Assembly (NCBI GenBank): GCA_009711785.1
Contig: VENA01000003.1
Coordinates: forward strand, 1 to 64,000
Length of the DNA: 64,000 nucleotides
DNA from: Bacillota bacterium
GTDB taxonomy: Bacteria; Bacillota; Clostridia; Tissierellales; MES13
Reading direction: 5' to 3'
Shown: in pieces, positions 7,535 to 16,692 of the stretch
How positions within the stretch are numbered: position 1 is the first letter of the stretch
Layout of the letters: each line of letters begins with the position of its first letter
The notes under the pieces: model-generated
Database searches by the model: none
What the model was told of the DNA's origin: nothing
What the model saw: only the letters and a program-made list of their open reading frames with translations
Made by a program: the position numbers and the translations under genes

Positions 7535-7915
7535 TTATATTATAGTAAAGTCTACATTAGGTAATGCTTTTTTTATTTTTAATGCAATATTATGATTTTC
7601 TAGCTCTTGCCCATCTGGAGAAGCTCCCATTATTATATTAGTTATATTTTTATCTCTTGCAAATTCTTCTATAGCTTTTATTACATCCTTTGATCTTGTT
7701 ACTGTTAAATCTGCCCCTACTTTTTTTGATACATCAAATAAATATTCTAAAGCCTCTCCGTCATTAGAATTATATAAAAAGTAATCATTTTCATTAACAA
7801 CATGTATTACAAAGAGCTTATCATTTTCATTTTCGATTGCATTATACCCACTTAGTATAAGTCTTTCACAAGTTTTTTGCTGGGTTACACAAACCATTAT
7901 ATTCTTATCACTCAT
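7535..7915 (-). CDS. universal stress protein family (UspA-like)
   Basis: A 126-aa single-domain protein of the UspA/KdpD-sensor type. It starts with a beta-strand and loop (NIMVCVTQQKTCERLI) like those of KdpD-associated USP domains, and has ITNIIMGASPDG in place of the usual nucleotide-loop GxxGxxx(S/T). ATP binding is therefore uncertain. The ATG at 7915 is chosen because AAGGGG lies 7 nt upstream. A longer reading from TTG at 7942 includes that Shine-Dalgarno. A sigma-A promoter lies at 7987-8014, leaving a leader of about 65 nt. The gene is monocistronic. Confidence 0.8.
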   Translation of the reverse strand: MSDKNIMVCVTQQKTCERLILSGYNAIENENDKLFVIHVVNENDYFLYNSNDGEALEYLFDVSKKVGADLTVTRSKDVIKAIEEFARDKNITNIIMGASPDGQELENHNIALKIKKALPNVDFTII

Positions 7916-7986
7916 ATAAATCCCCTTCCGTTTACCAAACAAATATTGGCAGAATCATTTAACGGTAACAACATCTTCCGTATATA

Positions 7987-8014
7987 ATTATATCAATCTT
8001 TACTTTAAAATCAA
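7987..8014 (-). promoter_or_regulatory. sigma-A promoter for USP gene
   Basis: Minus strand TTGATT (8009-8014), 16-bp spacer, TATAAT (7987-7992) with an extended TGA just before the -10. Confidence 0.65.
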
Positions 8015-8148
8015 CTCACTTTCATTTTTTTACAGTAATTTAATTTTTATATAAGTATAAATTTTATATATAAAGTGCACAAAAAAAATACTTCTCCTTT
8101 GAATTTTTTAATTTCAACTAAAATGCTACTGCCCATTTTGGGGAGTAA

Positions 8149-8184
8149 ATAAAAAAACCACATAGTTAATTAACTATGTGGTTA
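8149..8184 (-). terminator. terminator of tRNA-Sec transcript
   Basis: A perfect palindrome AACCACATAGTTAA / TTAACTATGTGGTT (8156-8183) is followed by TTTTTTT on the minus strand, 14 nt past the tRNA CCA. Confidence 0.9.
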
Positions 8185-8197
8185 CTGATTTTCTTCT

Positions 8198-8294
8198 TGG
8201 CGGGAATATGTGGGAATCGAACCCACCCAGGACGCTCCTAACGCCCCGTACTGGTTTTGAAGACCAGAGAGCACACCAGCACTCATCTACTCCC
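8198..8294 (-). tRNA. selC: tRNA-Sec (anticodon UCA)
   Basis: A 97-nt tRNA with the selenocysteine hallmarks: long acceptor arm (8 positions, last one mismatched) plus 5-bp T stem (GTGGG / CCCAC around TTCGATT), a long variable arm, and an anticodon stem CTGGT / ACCAG around a loop holding TCA. The discriminator is G and CCA is encoded. It is charged with serine, converted to Sec-tRNA by SelA using SelD's selenophosphate, and delivered by SelB, all encoded at 13.3-17.7 kb. It has a sigma-A promoter (8324-8351) and its own terminator. Confidence 0.95.
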
Positions 8295-8323
8295 ATAACA
8301 TCTGAACTTGTTAGCACTAATAC

Positions 8324-8351
8324 ATTATAGCATAATTATATTTTTTGTCAA
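8324..8351 (-). promoter_or_regulatory. sigma-A promoter of tRNA-Sec
   Basis: TTGACA (8346-8351), 16-bp spacer ending TGC (extended -10), TATAAT (8324-8329). Initiation about 22 nt before the mature tRNA is expected. Confidence 0.85.
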
Positions 8352-8404
8352 GGTTCTTGTTAACATCTTTCACAAATTTTCCGGTTCATTTATTAACATA
8401 AAAC

Positions 8405-8428
8405 CACCCTATACATATGTATAGGGTG
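8405..8428 (-). terminator. terminator after serine hydrolase gene
   Basis: A perfect 24-nt palindrome (CACCCTATACAT and its complement) followed on the minus strand by GTTTTATG. The U-run is short, so termination may be partial. Confidence 0.6.
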
Positions 8429-8476
8429 AAATTAAAAATTATCTTAAGTTTTATTAAACTCTATTTTTATATATCC

Positions 8477-9919
8477 TTAACCATTTTGCATATCATACTT
8501 ATAATTTTTTCTTATAATATGAAATAATGAAGATACTAATCTTACAACTTGTACGGCTATAGCAATTATCAATAATGCAGTGAAATCAGGAACATATGAT
8601 AACATTATTTTAAGATCAAATCCTATTGATAATACATTTTTCAAAATAAACGGTAGACCAAAGGATAAAAATAATAAAAGAATAAGAGATTTCACACCTT
8701 CTTTAACCCAATCTTTTTTACTCTTAGTAGATCTTACTAGCTTTATTGTCATCCATATGTCTTTGAAAGCAAGTATTAAAATAACAAGTGATGCAATACG
8801 GATTACCCATATTGATGGAAAATGCTGAAAATTTTCTTCTCCTATAATAATCTTTAAAAAATTACTATTTAAATTATCATATGTTTTTACAAAATTATAT
8901 AACAAATGATTTTTATTAATAATATAAACATATCCACTTTGAGTTTCCGGTATTACTCCAATATGAGAACTAAATGCTGGTACAGCTCCACTATGCTCTA
9001 TCAATTTTCGACCATTGACTTCATTTATATGCCATCCCATACCATAATCACTATTTCCATTTACCATACGCATTTTTTCTGTGTTTTCTTTTGATAAAAT
9101 TTCTTCATCTGGTTCAATAAGAAAGGATACATATTTATTCATATCTTCTAAATTAGATACAATATAACCAGAGGGAATGTCATAACGTGGAATACTTTGC
9201 TTTATTTTTTTTGAAAACCCGAAGATGTTTGTGTATCCGAATATCTTTTTTTCTTTAATAGTTGATATATCGGCTGTTGTATTTTTCATCCCCAGTGGAG
9301 TAAAAACATGTTCATCCATATAAGAAGCATATGTTTTTTTAGTTACTTCTTCTATAAGCAAACCTAAAATATTGTAATTATCATTAAGATAATGAAACTC
9401 TTTTCCATTTTCAGTGACTTCCTCCATCGTAGATAAGGCCTTCACTCTTTCTTTAAGTGTATTATTATAATCTGAACTTGGTACACTTTTTTTTCTAGAT
9501 AAACCACTCTTTTGTATTAACAAATCTCGAACAGTTATACTTTCACTAAGTTTTTTATTTGCAACTTTAAAGTAGGGAATGTATTTTTTCACTGGTGTAT
9601 TTAAAGATATTAAGTCTTTCTCTACTAATTGCATAACTGCTAGTGCCGTTAGTGATTTTGAAAGTGATCCAATAAACATAGGACTTTTCTTTGTTAATCT
9701 TTCTCCATGCCCATCTACTCCCTTAGTATCTAAATAAATTGTTTCACCATTCTTTATAACCCCTGCAGCTACTCCTGGTAAGTTAGAATCTTTGATATGA
9801 TGTTCTATTAAAGATTCTATCCTATCATCGCCTATAGCTAAAACTGTACTAGCTTGTACTAACACAAAGACAAATATTAATACTACAAAAATTCTTTTGC
9901 TAACTACCTTTTTTTTCAT
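8477..9919 (-). CDS. membrane-anchored serine hydrolase (beta-lactamase/PBP-like, class C fold)
   Basis: A 480-aa exported enzyme. A signal peptide (about 1-29, ending TVLA) precedes a beta-lactamase-fold domain with SxxK (S85-L-S-K88), YxN (Y177-L-N179) and HxG (H309-S-G311), the triad of class C beta-lactamase-like peptidases and esterases. Residues about 370-475 form three or four membrane helices, so the catalytic domain sits outside the cell. Related proteins act on cell-wall peptides or D-amino-acid esters. Drug resistance should not be inferred. AAGGGGG precedes the ATG. The 293-bp upstream gap holds a 20-bp-spaced dyad (10018-10048) and the neighbour's terminator. It is monocistronic. 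Confidence 0.85.
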   Translation of the reverse strand: MKKKVVSKRIFVVLIFVFVLVQASTVLAIGDDRIESLIEHHIKDSNLPGVAAGVIKNGETIYLDTKGVDGHGERLTKKSPMFIGSLSKSLTALAVMQLVEKDLISLNTPVKKYIPYFKVANKKLSESITVRDLLIQKSGLSRKKSVPSSDYNNTLKERVKALSTMEEVTENGKEFHYLNDNYNILGLLIEEVTKKTYASYMDEHVFTPLGMKNTTADISTIKEKKIFGYTNIFGFSKKIKQSIPRYDIPSGYIVSNLEDMNKYVSFLIEPDEEILSKENTEKMRMVNGNSDYGMGWHINEVNGRKLIEHSGAVPAFSSHIGVIPETQSGYVYIINKNHLLYNFVKTYDNLNSNFLKIIIGEENFQHFPSIWVIRIASLVILILAFKDIWMTIKLVRSTKSKKDWVKEGVKSLILLLFLSFGLPFILKNVLSIGFDLKIMLSYVPDFTALLIIAIAVQVVRLVSSLFHIIRKNYKYDMQNG

Positions 9920-10017
9920 TATTATCCCCCTTGATAACTTCTATTTAGTCCTCAATATTACATTTGTTTGTAGATATTTTAACATATCTATATAAATAAC
10001 TATAATCACCGTTAATA

Positions 10018-10048
10018 CTTACCAGTAAATTAATAAACTTCTGGTAAG
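10018..10048. repeat. inverted repeat upstream of serine hydrolase gene
   Basis: CTTACCAG (10018-10025) and CTGGTAAG (10041-10048) form a perfect 8-bp dyad around a 15-nt AT-rich centre. Flanking AATA and AATACT extend the pairing with a one-base bulge. No U-run follows on either strand, so it is more like an operator or leader hairpin than a terminator. The rest of 9920-10212 shows only AT-rich DNA. Confidence 0.45.
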
Positions 10049-10148
10049 AATACTTTGGATTTAGTTTTAAAAAAATAGTAAATATAACTTGACTTTTTAT
10101 TACTAAAATAGGTTTTGATACTTTAACTTATTTTTAACAATTAATACT

Positions 10149-10174
10149 AAAACCCTCAAACATAAATTTGAGGG
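10149..10174 (-). terminator. terminator after GerMN lipoprotein gene
   Basis: Perfect 8-bp stem CCCTCAAA / TTTGAGGG (10153-10174) with a 6-nt loop, then TTTTAG on the minus strand. It closes the RR-HK-lipoprotein operon. Confidence 0.8.
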
Positions 10175-10212
10175 AACTTAAAACTTTATTTAATCAATAA
10201 ATTATTTATACT

Positions 10213-11073
10213 CTATTCTTCTTTATAGAAATCATATATTTTATACTCGCCATTGTCATATACAAGTTCATAAATACTAACTCTGTCATATTGTTCATTA
10301 TTTTTATATAATATCTTAGATTTTACTCTAACTTTTATTTTAAAGTCATATTTATCAATAGTATAATCTAATATAGTTATTCTTTTTACATCTGTATAAA
10401 ATTGTTTTAACTCAGACTTTAATAAACTGTTACTGATACCTAACTCTTCATTTTCATAATGAAGATTAACTGCAGAAAAATAATCATTATTAATTAAAAA
10501 CTCATTATACTTTTCTATAGTACTTATTGGACTTACATATTTTTTATTTATTATAAAACCACTTCTATCTATAGGTTGATTTATATCATAATTATCATAT
10601 AAAACATCCCTACGTTCACCTTCAATGAAAATCTGCACATTTGATATCTTATCAAGTTGAGTTAAAGTATTTACTATAGAATATAATACAAAAGCTTCAT
10701 TTTTTTCACCTTTATTATAATCTAAAATACCTTTAGAAAAATTTACATAGGCAGTACGGGCAATAACATCTATAGATAATAATTCTGTATCTTCTGGAAT
10801 AATATTAGCATTTTCCTTTTGAGAACCTTTCAAAAGTTCAAGTATCAATATCTCTTCAAAATTTCTATTTTGCTCCTTTATATCCCTTACTTCCCAAGTT
10901 AACATTTCTGAGTATATATCTGGATAATATAATTTTATATTTGAATCATATTTTGTTGGATAGGGTTCTATAGGAGGATAATTTGAGTTTCCTTTATCAA
11001 AATTATCATAGCTTTGGCATCCTGTTAGTAAAAAAGTAAATACTAAAAATATTAAAAGTGTTTTCTTAAACAT
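10213..11073 (-). CDS. GerMN-domain lipoprotein of a two-component operon
   Basis: A 286-aa lipoprotein (signal peptide with lipobox LLTGC, lipidated Cys at about 19). Residues about 45-165 form a GerMN domain (LKGSQKENANIIPEDTELLS, TAYVNFSKG, VNTLTQL, VQIFIEG), a fold found in GerM and in LpqB-type lipoproteins. A second domain of unknown role follows. It lies 15 nt after the histidine kinase. LpqB-MtrAB in actinobacteria has the same arrangement, a GerMN lipoprotein with an envelope two-component system, so it may modulate the sensor. That is inference. It is not evidence of a germination role. Confidence 0.8.
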   Translation of the reverse strand: MFKKTLLIFLVFTFLLTGCQSYDNFDKGNSNYPPIEPYPTKYDSNIKLYYPDIYSEMLTWEVRDIKEQNRNFEEILILELLKGSQKENANIIPEDTELLSIDVIARTAYVNFSKGILDYNKGEKNEAFVLYSIVNTLTQLDKISNVQIFIEGERRDVLYDNYDINQPIDRSGFIINKKYVSPISTIEKYNEFLINNDYFSAVNLHYENEELGISNSLLKSELKQFYTDVKRITILDYTIDKYDFKIKVRVKSKILYKNNEQYDRVSIYELVYDNGEYKIYDFYKEE

Positions 11074-11088
11074 AATAATTCCTCCATA

Positions 11089-12543
11089 TTATATTCCACT
11101 ATCTAAATCAGGAATTTTAATATAAAACGTTGTTCCCTTTCCTACTTCACTTTCAACTTGTATATCTCCTTGATGAAGTGAAATTATTTGTTTTGCAATA
11201 GACAGTCCTAAACCTGTTCCACCTGCATTTCTACTTCTAGCTCTATCCACTCTATAAAATCTTTCAAATATATGTGGTAACTTTTCCTTTGGAATTCCTA
11301 TACCAGTATCCTTTATTTTTACTACTATATTTCCAAATTCATAATATAAGGTGATTTTAACACTCCCTCCCTCTGGAGTGTATTTAATAGCATTATGGAT
11401 AATATTAATAATTGACTGTTGTATTTTTGATGGATCTACTCTTGTTTGAAGCTTTTCCTTAGCTTTAAATTCTAAATTTATATTTTTTTCATCTGCTAAG
11501 GGTTTAAGTCTTGAAAATATTTTTTCTACAAGATAATTCATATAAGTTATCTTATAATCTATAGTTAATTTTTCTTTATCCATATCAACTAACATTAACA
11601 AATCATCTATAATATGGTTTAATCGATCAATTTCTGAATCGATATCTTTTAAAAATTCCCTATAAACTTCTATTTCAGCCTGATCTTGATGTAGTAAAGA
11701 CTCTGATAAAAGTTTCATTGAACTTAAAGGAGTTCTTAATTCATGGGATACATTTGCTACAAAGTCTTTTCTTTGATTATCCACATGTCCAAGCTTTGTA
11801 CTCATCATATTAAATGCTGTTGCCATTTGCTTAAATTCATCATTTGTATTTATTTCTACCTTTTCACCTAATTTCCCTTGGGATATTTTTGTTATAACCT
11901 TAGTGAATTTTTCAATAGGTTTTGAAAAAAAGTCAGCAAATAAATAGCTTATTACAGCAACAAATAATATACTAATTATTGAGATAATATTTAATGTTTT
12001 AGATATCTCTCCAACCCTTGCATATACATCCCTTAAAGATGTGGATATTAACGTAGCTCCAACTATATCTCCATCGGTCTTAATAGGTACAGACACATAC
12101 ATAACATGGCCAATATCTTTGAAATTATAAGAACTGACTTTACTTGAGCCGCTTAAGGCACTTTTAATTTCATCATGATAAAGCTTTTTATCTATATGTA
12201 CTCCATTAGAATCAGCTCTTACTAAGTTTTTATCATTAACTATTATAATTCTTGAATTTATCTCTTTACTATAATTTTCAACATTATTTTTAAGCCCATT
12301 TTCTAAACTAACATAGGCATTATCTTCTATATAAAACTTAATTCTATTAGAAATAATATTAGCATTAGCAAGTGTTTCAATTTTCTTTTGCTCCATATAC
12401 ATATTTAATAAAGAGTTTGTAATAAAAATATTTATTATTATAAGAAAAATTATTACTAACAATAAATAGGTGGAAACTAACTTCCACCTTATACTAATAA
12501 ATTTATTTTTTTTATTCAGGCTTACTCCTAAAATAATAACCAA
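11089..12543 (-). CDS. two-component sensor histidine kinase (WalK/ResE type)
   Basis: A membrane sensor kinase of about 480 aa. TM1 (about 22-42) and TM2 (about 185-205) bracket an extracellular Cache/PAS-like sensor. A HAMP linker, a HisKA helix with the phospho-accepting histidine (NVSHELRTPL) and a HATPase domain (NIIHNAIKYT, DTGIGIP, GGTGLGLSI) follow. It phosphorylates the regulator encoded just upstream. The start is uncertain. The listed start is a TTG at 12543 that lacks a spaced Shine-Dalgarno. A CTG at 12519 has AGGAG five nt upstream and would give the more natural N-terminus. Either start overlaps the regulator gene, so translation is coupled. Confidence 0.9.
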   Translation of the reverse strand: MVIILGVSLNKKNKFISIRWKLVSTYLLLVIIFLIIINIFITNSLLNMYMEQKKIETLANANIISNRIKFYIEDNAYVSLENGLKNNVENYSKEINSRIIIVNDKNLVRADSNGVHIDKKLYHDEIKSALSGSSKVSSYNFKDIGHVMYVSVPIKTDGDIVGATLISTSLRDVYARVGEISKTLNIISIISILFVAVISYLFADFFSKPIEKFTKVITKISQGKLGEKVEINTNDEFKQMATAFNMMSTKLGHVDNQRKDFVANVSHELRTPLSSMKLLSESLLHQDQAEIEVYREFLKDIDSEIDRLNHIIDDLLMLVDMDKEKLTIDYKITYMNYLVEKIFSRLKPLADEKNINLEFKAKEKLQTRVDPSKIQQSIINIIHNAIKYTPEGGSVKITLYYEFGNIVVKIKDTGIGIPKEKLPHIFERFYRVDRARSRNAGGTGLGLSIAKQIISLHQGDIQVESEVGKGTTFYIKIPDLDSGI

Positions 12544-13207
12544 CTCCCCATTTAGTTAAAATGTACTCAGCCTGGCTAGAATTGCTTTCAATTTTTTCTC
12601 TTAATCTTCTTATGTGTACATCAACTGTTCTTAAATCTCCAAAATATTCATAACCCCAAATTATCTCTAAAAGTTCTTCCCTTGTAAATACTTTTCCTGG
12701 GTTAGTTGCTAATAATAATAATAAATCGAATTCTTTAGCAGTAAGATTTATCTCTTTTCCTCCTACACTAACCTTTCTACCTAGTGTATTAATAGTAAAA
12801 TCTTCTACCTGAATTACTTGTTCGCCTATTTTTGTTTCTTTTTGATTTGACCTTCTAAGTATTGCCTTAATTCTTGCCTTTAATTCTAATATGTTAAATG
12901 GCTTTGTTAAATAATCATCTGCACCATATTCTAAGCCTAATATTTTATTCATATCTTCACCTTTAGCTGTTAACATTATTATAGGCACCTGGGAGGTTTC
13001 CCTAACCTTTTGACATACCTCTAATCCATCAATACCTGGTAACATTAAATCAAGTACTATAAGATCATATTCATTATTATTAATTCTATCTAACGCTTCA
13101 TTACCATCATAAGCTGCATCTATTTCATATCCATCCTGGTCTAAACTATACTTTAATCCTTTAACTAATAGAGCCTCGTCATCAACAATTAGTACTTTAC
13201 TGCCCAT
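12512..13207 (-). CDS. OmpR/PhoB-family response regulator
   Basis: A 231-aa DNA-binding regulator. The receiver domain has the acidic pair VDDE, phospho-acceptor D53 (VLDLMLPG) and KPF. The C-terminal winged helix (NLTAKEFDLLLLLATNPG, DVHIRRLREKIE) is typical of PhoP/WalR. It is first in a three-gene operon with the sensor kinase and GerMN lipoprotein, driven by a near-perfect sigma-A promoter at 13304-13332. OmpR-family regulators bind direct repeats spaced 11 bp, the spacing seen upstream of the secreted proteins at 3-4.6 kb, but nothing here shows that this regulator binds them. Confidence 0.95.
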   Translation of the reverse strand: MGSKVLIVDDEALLVKGLKYSLDQDGYEIDAAYDGNEALDRINNNEYDLIVLDLMLPGIDGLEVCQKVRETSQVPIIMLTAKGEDMNKILGLEYGADDYLTKPFNILELKARIKAILRRSNQKETKIGEQVIQVEDFTINTLGRKVSVGGKEINLTAKEFDLLLLLATNPGKVFTREELLEIIWGYEYFGDLRTVDVHIRRLREKIESNSSQAEYILTKWGVGYYFRSKPE

Positions 13208-13303
13208 TATATCACCTCATAAAATATTATTTCTTAAATATAGCAATTTCCTAACAATATATCTGTTTAAACTTTTCTACAAATTTCTTGATAATCCTTC
13301 CTA

Positions 13304-13332
13304 ATTTTAAAAAAAATTATTGTAATTGTCAA
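13304..13332 (-). promoter_or_regulatory. sigma-A promoter of the RR-HK-GerMN operon
   Basis: TTGACA (13327-13332), 17-bp spacer, TAAAAT (13304-13309), located immediately after the selB stop codon. It separates the two-component operon from selDAB. Confidence 0.8.
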
Positions 13333-13338
13333 AGAAAA

Positions 13339-15246
13339 TTATTGCAATGTTCTTTTATCTCCTTGTCTATTAGTTATCTTATTTTGGTCAAAGTATTCTA
13401 ATAGGGCAATTGCATATTTTCTACTAGTATTAAGTTGATCTCTATATTCAGCAAGTGTTATAGAACCTTTTTCAGTTATAAATTTCTTAACCTTTTTTTT
13501 AGCTTCTTCATAAGCTTTATTATGGAATATTATATCATTGCTTATTTTTATTAATATTTTTTCATTTAACATAGCATTATAAACCATTTCTATTTCTTCA
13601 TCACTATAATCTAAAGCATTAAATATGTCTTCCTTTTTGATTGGTGAAAATTTATCTTTTAAGTATAATTTTTCTATCTCATTTCTAATATTTATTTGCT
13701 GTTGGTTTAACTCTACTTTGAAATCCTTTAAAGATATATTTTCATTTTCTTGTTTTATAATATTTTCATAAATTAATTTCTCTATATAGCTTTCCCCTAA
13801 CTTAGGCTTTACTTTATTAAAGTATTTACTTCTAAGTTCTTCTTTTAAAATACCTAATTTTAATGGATTCTTCCTATGATACTCAGTTAATTCTTTAATA
13901 ATTTTTTGTTTAACTTTATTATAGTAATCTATATGAATAACATGTTTGTCCTTTAGAAGGTTAAAATCTATTATTCTTTTATTACTTTTAAGTTTATTAA
14001 TCATATTTAATACATTTTCCTTTTGAAGGGCTGTAGCTACTATTAATTCCTTAACACTTGGAAAACTTTCACTTTTATCTTTGATTATTTTTTCTAATAC
14101 ATCTATAGTATCCCCTGTTTCTTTTACCTTAAGTTCTTCTATGACTTCATCTTCAAATCTCTTTCTCTTAGGTGGATTTGCTTCTAGTACTTCACCACCT
14201 CCTATTGTTATCATTGGAGAGTAAAATCTAATAATAAACCTATCTCCCCTTCTAGCAACTGTCTCTTCTTCTAATCTAAGTTGAGCATAACAACTCTCCC
14301 CTGGAGTTAGAAATTCCTTATCTAATAAAACAACTCTACATAATATCTCTTTAGTCCCTAAATATAACCTTACCCTAGTCCTATTTTCAATAATTCTTTG
14401 AGAGCTTTTTAATAAATTTAATTTCACATCAATCATCATGGTAGATTTCATAGAATCCTTAGGTGCAATTATATCACCTCTATTTATTTCGTCTTTTTTA
14501 ATACCTGCTAAATTTAATGCAACTCTTTGTCCTGCATAGGCTTTTTCAGAATCTTCCCCATGTACTTGTATTGATCTTATTCTTGCTGTTTTATCCTTAG
14601 GATAAACTTGTACATCCTCGCCATTTTCTAATCTCCCAGATACTAAAGTTCCTGTTATTATTGTCCCTATACCTGTTATGGAAAATACTCTATCTATTGG
14701 AATTCTAGGCATTTCTTTTTCATCTCTATCTTCTAAATCTTCAGTTAACTCATCTATAGTTTTTATAACTTCCTTTATCCCTGTCTTCTTAGTTGACGAA
14801 ACAGTAAATATAGGACTATCTTTTAAGAAAGTATCCTGTAAATATTCTTCTAGATCATCTTTTACTAATTCTAACCATTCTTCATCCACCATATCAGCTT
14901 TAGTTATAACAGTAATACCCTTTTTTATGTTAAGGTATTTTAAAATAGATAAATGCTCCTTAGTTTGAGGCATTACACCTTCATCGGCCGCCACAACTAA
15001 GATAACTAAATCCATTCCTATAACTCCGGCTAACATATTTTTAATGAATTTTTCATGGCCTGGTACATCAATAATACCTGCTCTTCTTCCACTGGGTAAA
15101 TCAAAGTAAGTAAAACCTAATTCTATAGAAATACCTCTGTTTTTTTCTTCCTTTAACCTATCAGTTTCTCTACCTGTTAGGGCTTTTATTAAAGTAGTTT
15201 TACCATGATCTATATGTCCTGCTGTACCGATTATTATATTCTTCAT
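13339..15246 (-). CDS. selB: selenocysteine-specific elongation factor SelB
   Basis: A 635-aa GTPase that carries Sec-tRNA-Sec to ribosomes paused at UGA codons marked by a SECIS hairpin. G motifs are GHIDHGKT (residues 10-17), DVPGHE and TKAD. EF-Tu-like beta-barrels follow, then C-terminal winged-helix repeats (from about residue 370) that bind the SECIS, ending with a WH domain ([20 protein letters not shown]). The length is typical. It starts 16 nt after selA with AGGAGGG before the ATG, and is the last gene of comEA-selD-selA-selB. Confidence 0.97.
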   Translation of the reverse strand: MKNIIIGTAGHIDHGKTTLIKALTGRETDRLKEEKNRGISIELGFTYFDLPSGRRAGIIDVPGHEKFIKNMLAGVIGMDLVILVVAADEGVMPQTKEHLSILKYLNIKKGITVITKADMVDEEWLELVKDDLEEYLQDTFLKDSPIFTVSSTKKTGIKEVIKTIDELTEDLEDRDEKEMPRIPIDRVFSITGIGTIITGTLVSGRLENGEDVQVYPKDKTARIRSIQVHGEDSEKAYAGQRVALNLAGIKKDEINRGDIIAPKDSMKSTMMIDVKLNLLKSSQRIIENRTRVRLYLGTKEILCRVVLLDKEFLTPGESCYAQLRLEEETVARRGDRFIIRFYSPMITIGGGEVLEANPPKRKRFEDEVIEELKVKETGDTIDVLEKIIKDKSESFPSVKELIVATALQKENVLNMINKLKSNKRIIDFNLLKDKHVIHIDYYNKVKQKIIKELTEYHRKNPLKLGILKEELRSKYFNKVKPKLGESYIEKLIYENIIKQENENISLKDFKVELNQQQINIRNEIEKLYLKDKFSPIKKEDIFNALDYSDEEIEMVYNAMLNEKILIKISNDIIFHNKAYEEAKKKVKKFITEKGSITLAEYRDQLNTSRKYAIALLEYFDQNKITNRQGDKRTLQ

Positions 15247-15262
15247 AAACGCCCTCCTATAA

Positions 15263-16672
15263 TTACTTATCTTGTTTTAGTGCATATTTAAAACCATCAA
15301 CAATATTATTAAAATCCTTTTCCTTTATAGTTCTTAGATCTAGATACATTCTATCTTTATATATTCTTGTTATTATCGGTGTTTTAAATTCCCTTAATTT
15401 ATTTTCAATAACAGAAACATTAATCTCATCTGAATAAATCATTATTGCCTTAGTAGGTATCTCTTCTAAAGGCATTGCTCCCCCACCTACCTGGGAATAT
15501 TGATCTACTATTTCTAAGTTAATATTATCAATTTTAGATTCTAACATTCCATATAATTTTGATGCCTTTTCATCTAATTTATAAAGTGGTTGTGTTATCA
15601 TATTTAAAGTAGGTATTTTTTTCAAAGCTTCTTCTTCATTTAAATACAACTTAAGCGTTGCTTCTAAAGCGGATATTGTAAACTTATCTACTCTTATTGC
15701 TCTTGTTAAAGGATTTCTCTTCATTTTGTCGATATATTTTTTCTTTCCTACTATTATACCTCCTTGAGGACCTCCTAAGAGTTTATCTCCACTAAATGTT
15801 ACTATATCTACTCCTGCTTTTAATGATTCTTGAACTGTTGGTTCATACTGTAATCCATATTTACTAAGATCTATTAATACACCACTTCCTATATCTTCTA
15901 TTACAGGTACATCGTATTTTTTCCCGATATTTACAAGATCGTCTAATTCAACAGTTTTAGTAAACCCTACAATCCTATAATTACTAGTGTGTACCTTTAA
16001 TAAAGCTGCTGTTTCTTCTCCGATAGCAGTTTCATAATCACTATTATGTGTTTTATTTGTAGTTCCAACATCAACTAACTTTGCACCGCTTTGTTCCATA
16101 ACATCAGGAACTCTAAAGGAACCTCCTATTTCTACTAACTCACCTCTAGATACTACAACTTCTTTTTCCTTTGCAATAGTACTTAATACAAGCATAACAG
16201 CAGCAGCATTATTATTAACCACCATTGCTGCCTCTGCACCTGTAATTCTTTTTATTATATCTTCTATATGGCTATATCTAGATCCCCTCATACCCATATC
16301 TAAATCATATTCTAAATTAGAATAATTACTTGAAACTTCCTTTACATTCTCCATTATTTCTTCACTTATAAGAGATCTACCTAGATTTGTATGAATTACT
16401 GTCCCTGTAGCATTTATTACTTTTTTTAGTTTTAAATTAATTTTTATATTTGATCTTTCAATAATTGATTTATATATTTTTTTAACATCTTCATCTAGAT
16501 TATCTAAAGTATATTTATTTTCTAGGATACCTTTTCTTATTTTTTCTATTTCTTCTCTAACTGTTTCTACTACAATATCCCTTGGTATATTTTCTATTAA
16601 ATCTTTTATTTTCTTATTAGATAGTATATCATCAACCTTTGGTAATTTAGAAAAAAGCTTTCTTTTGTCCAT
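15263..16672 (-). CDS. selA: L-seryl-tRNA(Sec) selenium transferase SelA
   Basis: A PLP-dependent 469-aa enzyme that converts seryl-tRNA-Sec to selenocysteyl-tRNA-Sec with selenophosphate. It has the N-terminal helical tRNA-binding domain (LPKVDDIL...), INATGTVIHTNLGRSL in the core, and the PLP lysine in TFSGDKLLGGPQGG. The length matches bacterial SelA, a homodecamer in known cases. It lies 20 nt after selD and 16 nt before selB. Confidence 0.97.
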   Translation of the reverse strand: MDKRKLFSKLPKVDDILSNKKIKDLIENIPRDIVVETVREEIEKIRKGILENKYTLDNLDEDVKKIYKSIIERSNIKINLKLKKVINATGTVIHTNLGRSLISEEIMENVKEVSSNYSNLEYDLDMGMRGSRYSHIEDIIKRITGAEAAMVVNNNAAAVMLVLSTIAKEKEVVVSRGELVEIGGSFRVPDVMEQSGAKLVDVGTTNKTHNSDYETAIGEETAALLKVHTSNYRIVGFTKTVELDDLVNIGKKYDVPVIEDIGSGVLIDLSKYGLQYEPTVQESLKAGVDIVTFSGDKLLGGPQGGIIVGKKKYIDKMKRNPLTRAIRVDKFTISALEATLKLYLNEEEALKKIPTLNMITQPLYKLDEKASKLYGMLESKIDNINLEIVDQYSQVGGGAMPLEEIPTKAIMIYSDEINVSVIENKLREFKTPIITRIYKDRMYLDLRTIKEKDFNNIVDGFKYALKQDK

Positions 16673-16692
16673 AATAATATCCTTTCTTTGTT

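Noticed and set aside
8101..8150. Imperfect dyad around AAAATGCTACTGCCCATTTT as a riboswitch or insertion-sequence end
   Set aside because: The stem is only six pairs, with no repeat copy or transposase nearby. It may be a weak second terminator after tRNA-Sec, but the support is thin.
10213..11073. Spore germination protein GerM
   Set aside because: It shares only the GerMN domain. Its operon with a two-component system points to an LpqB-like regulatory lipoprotein.
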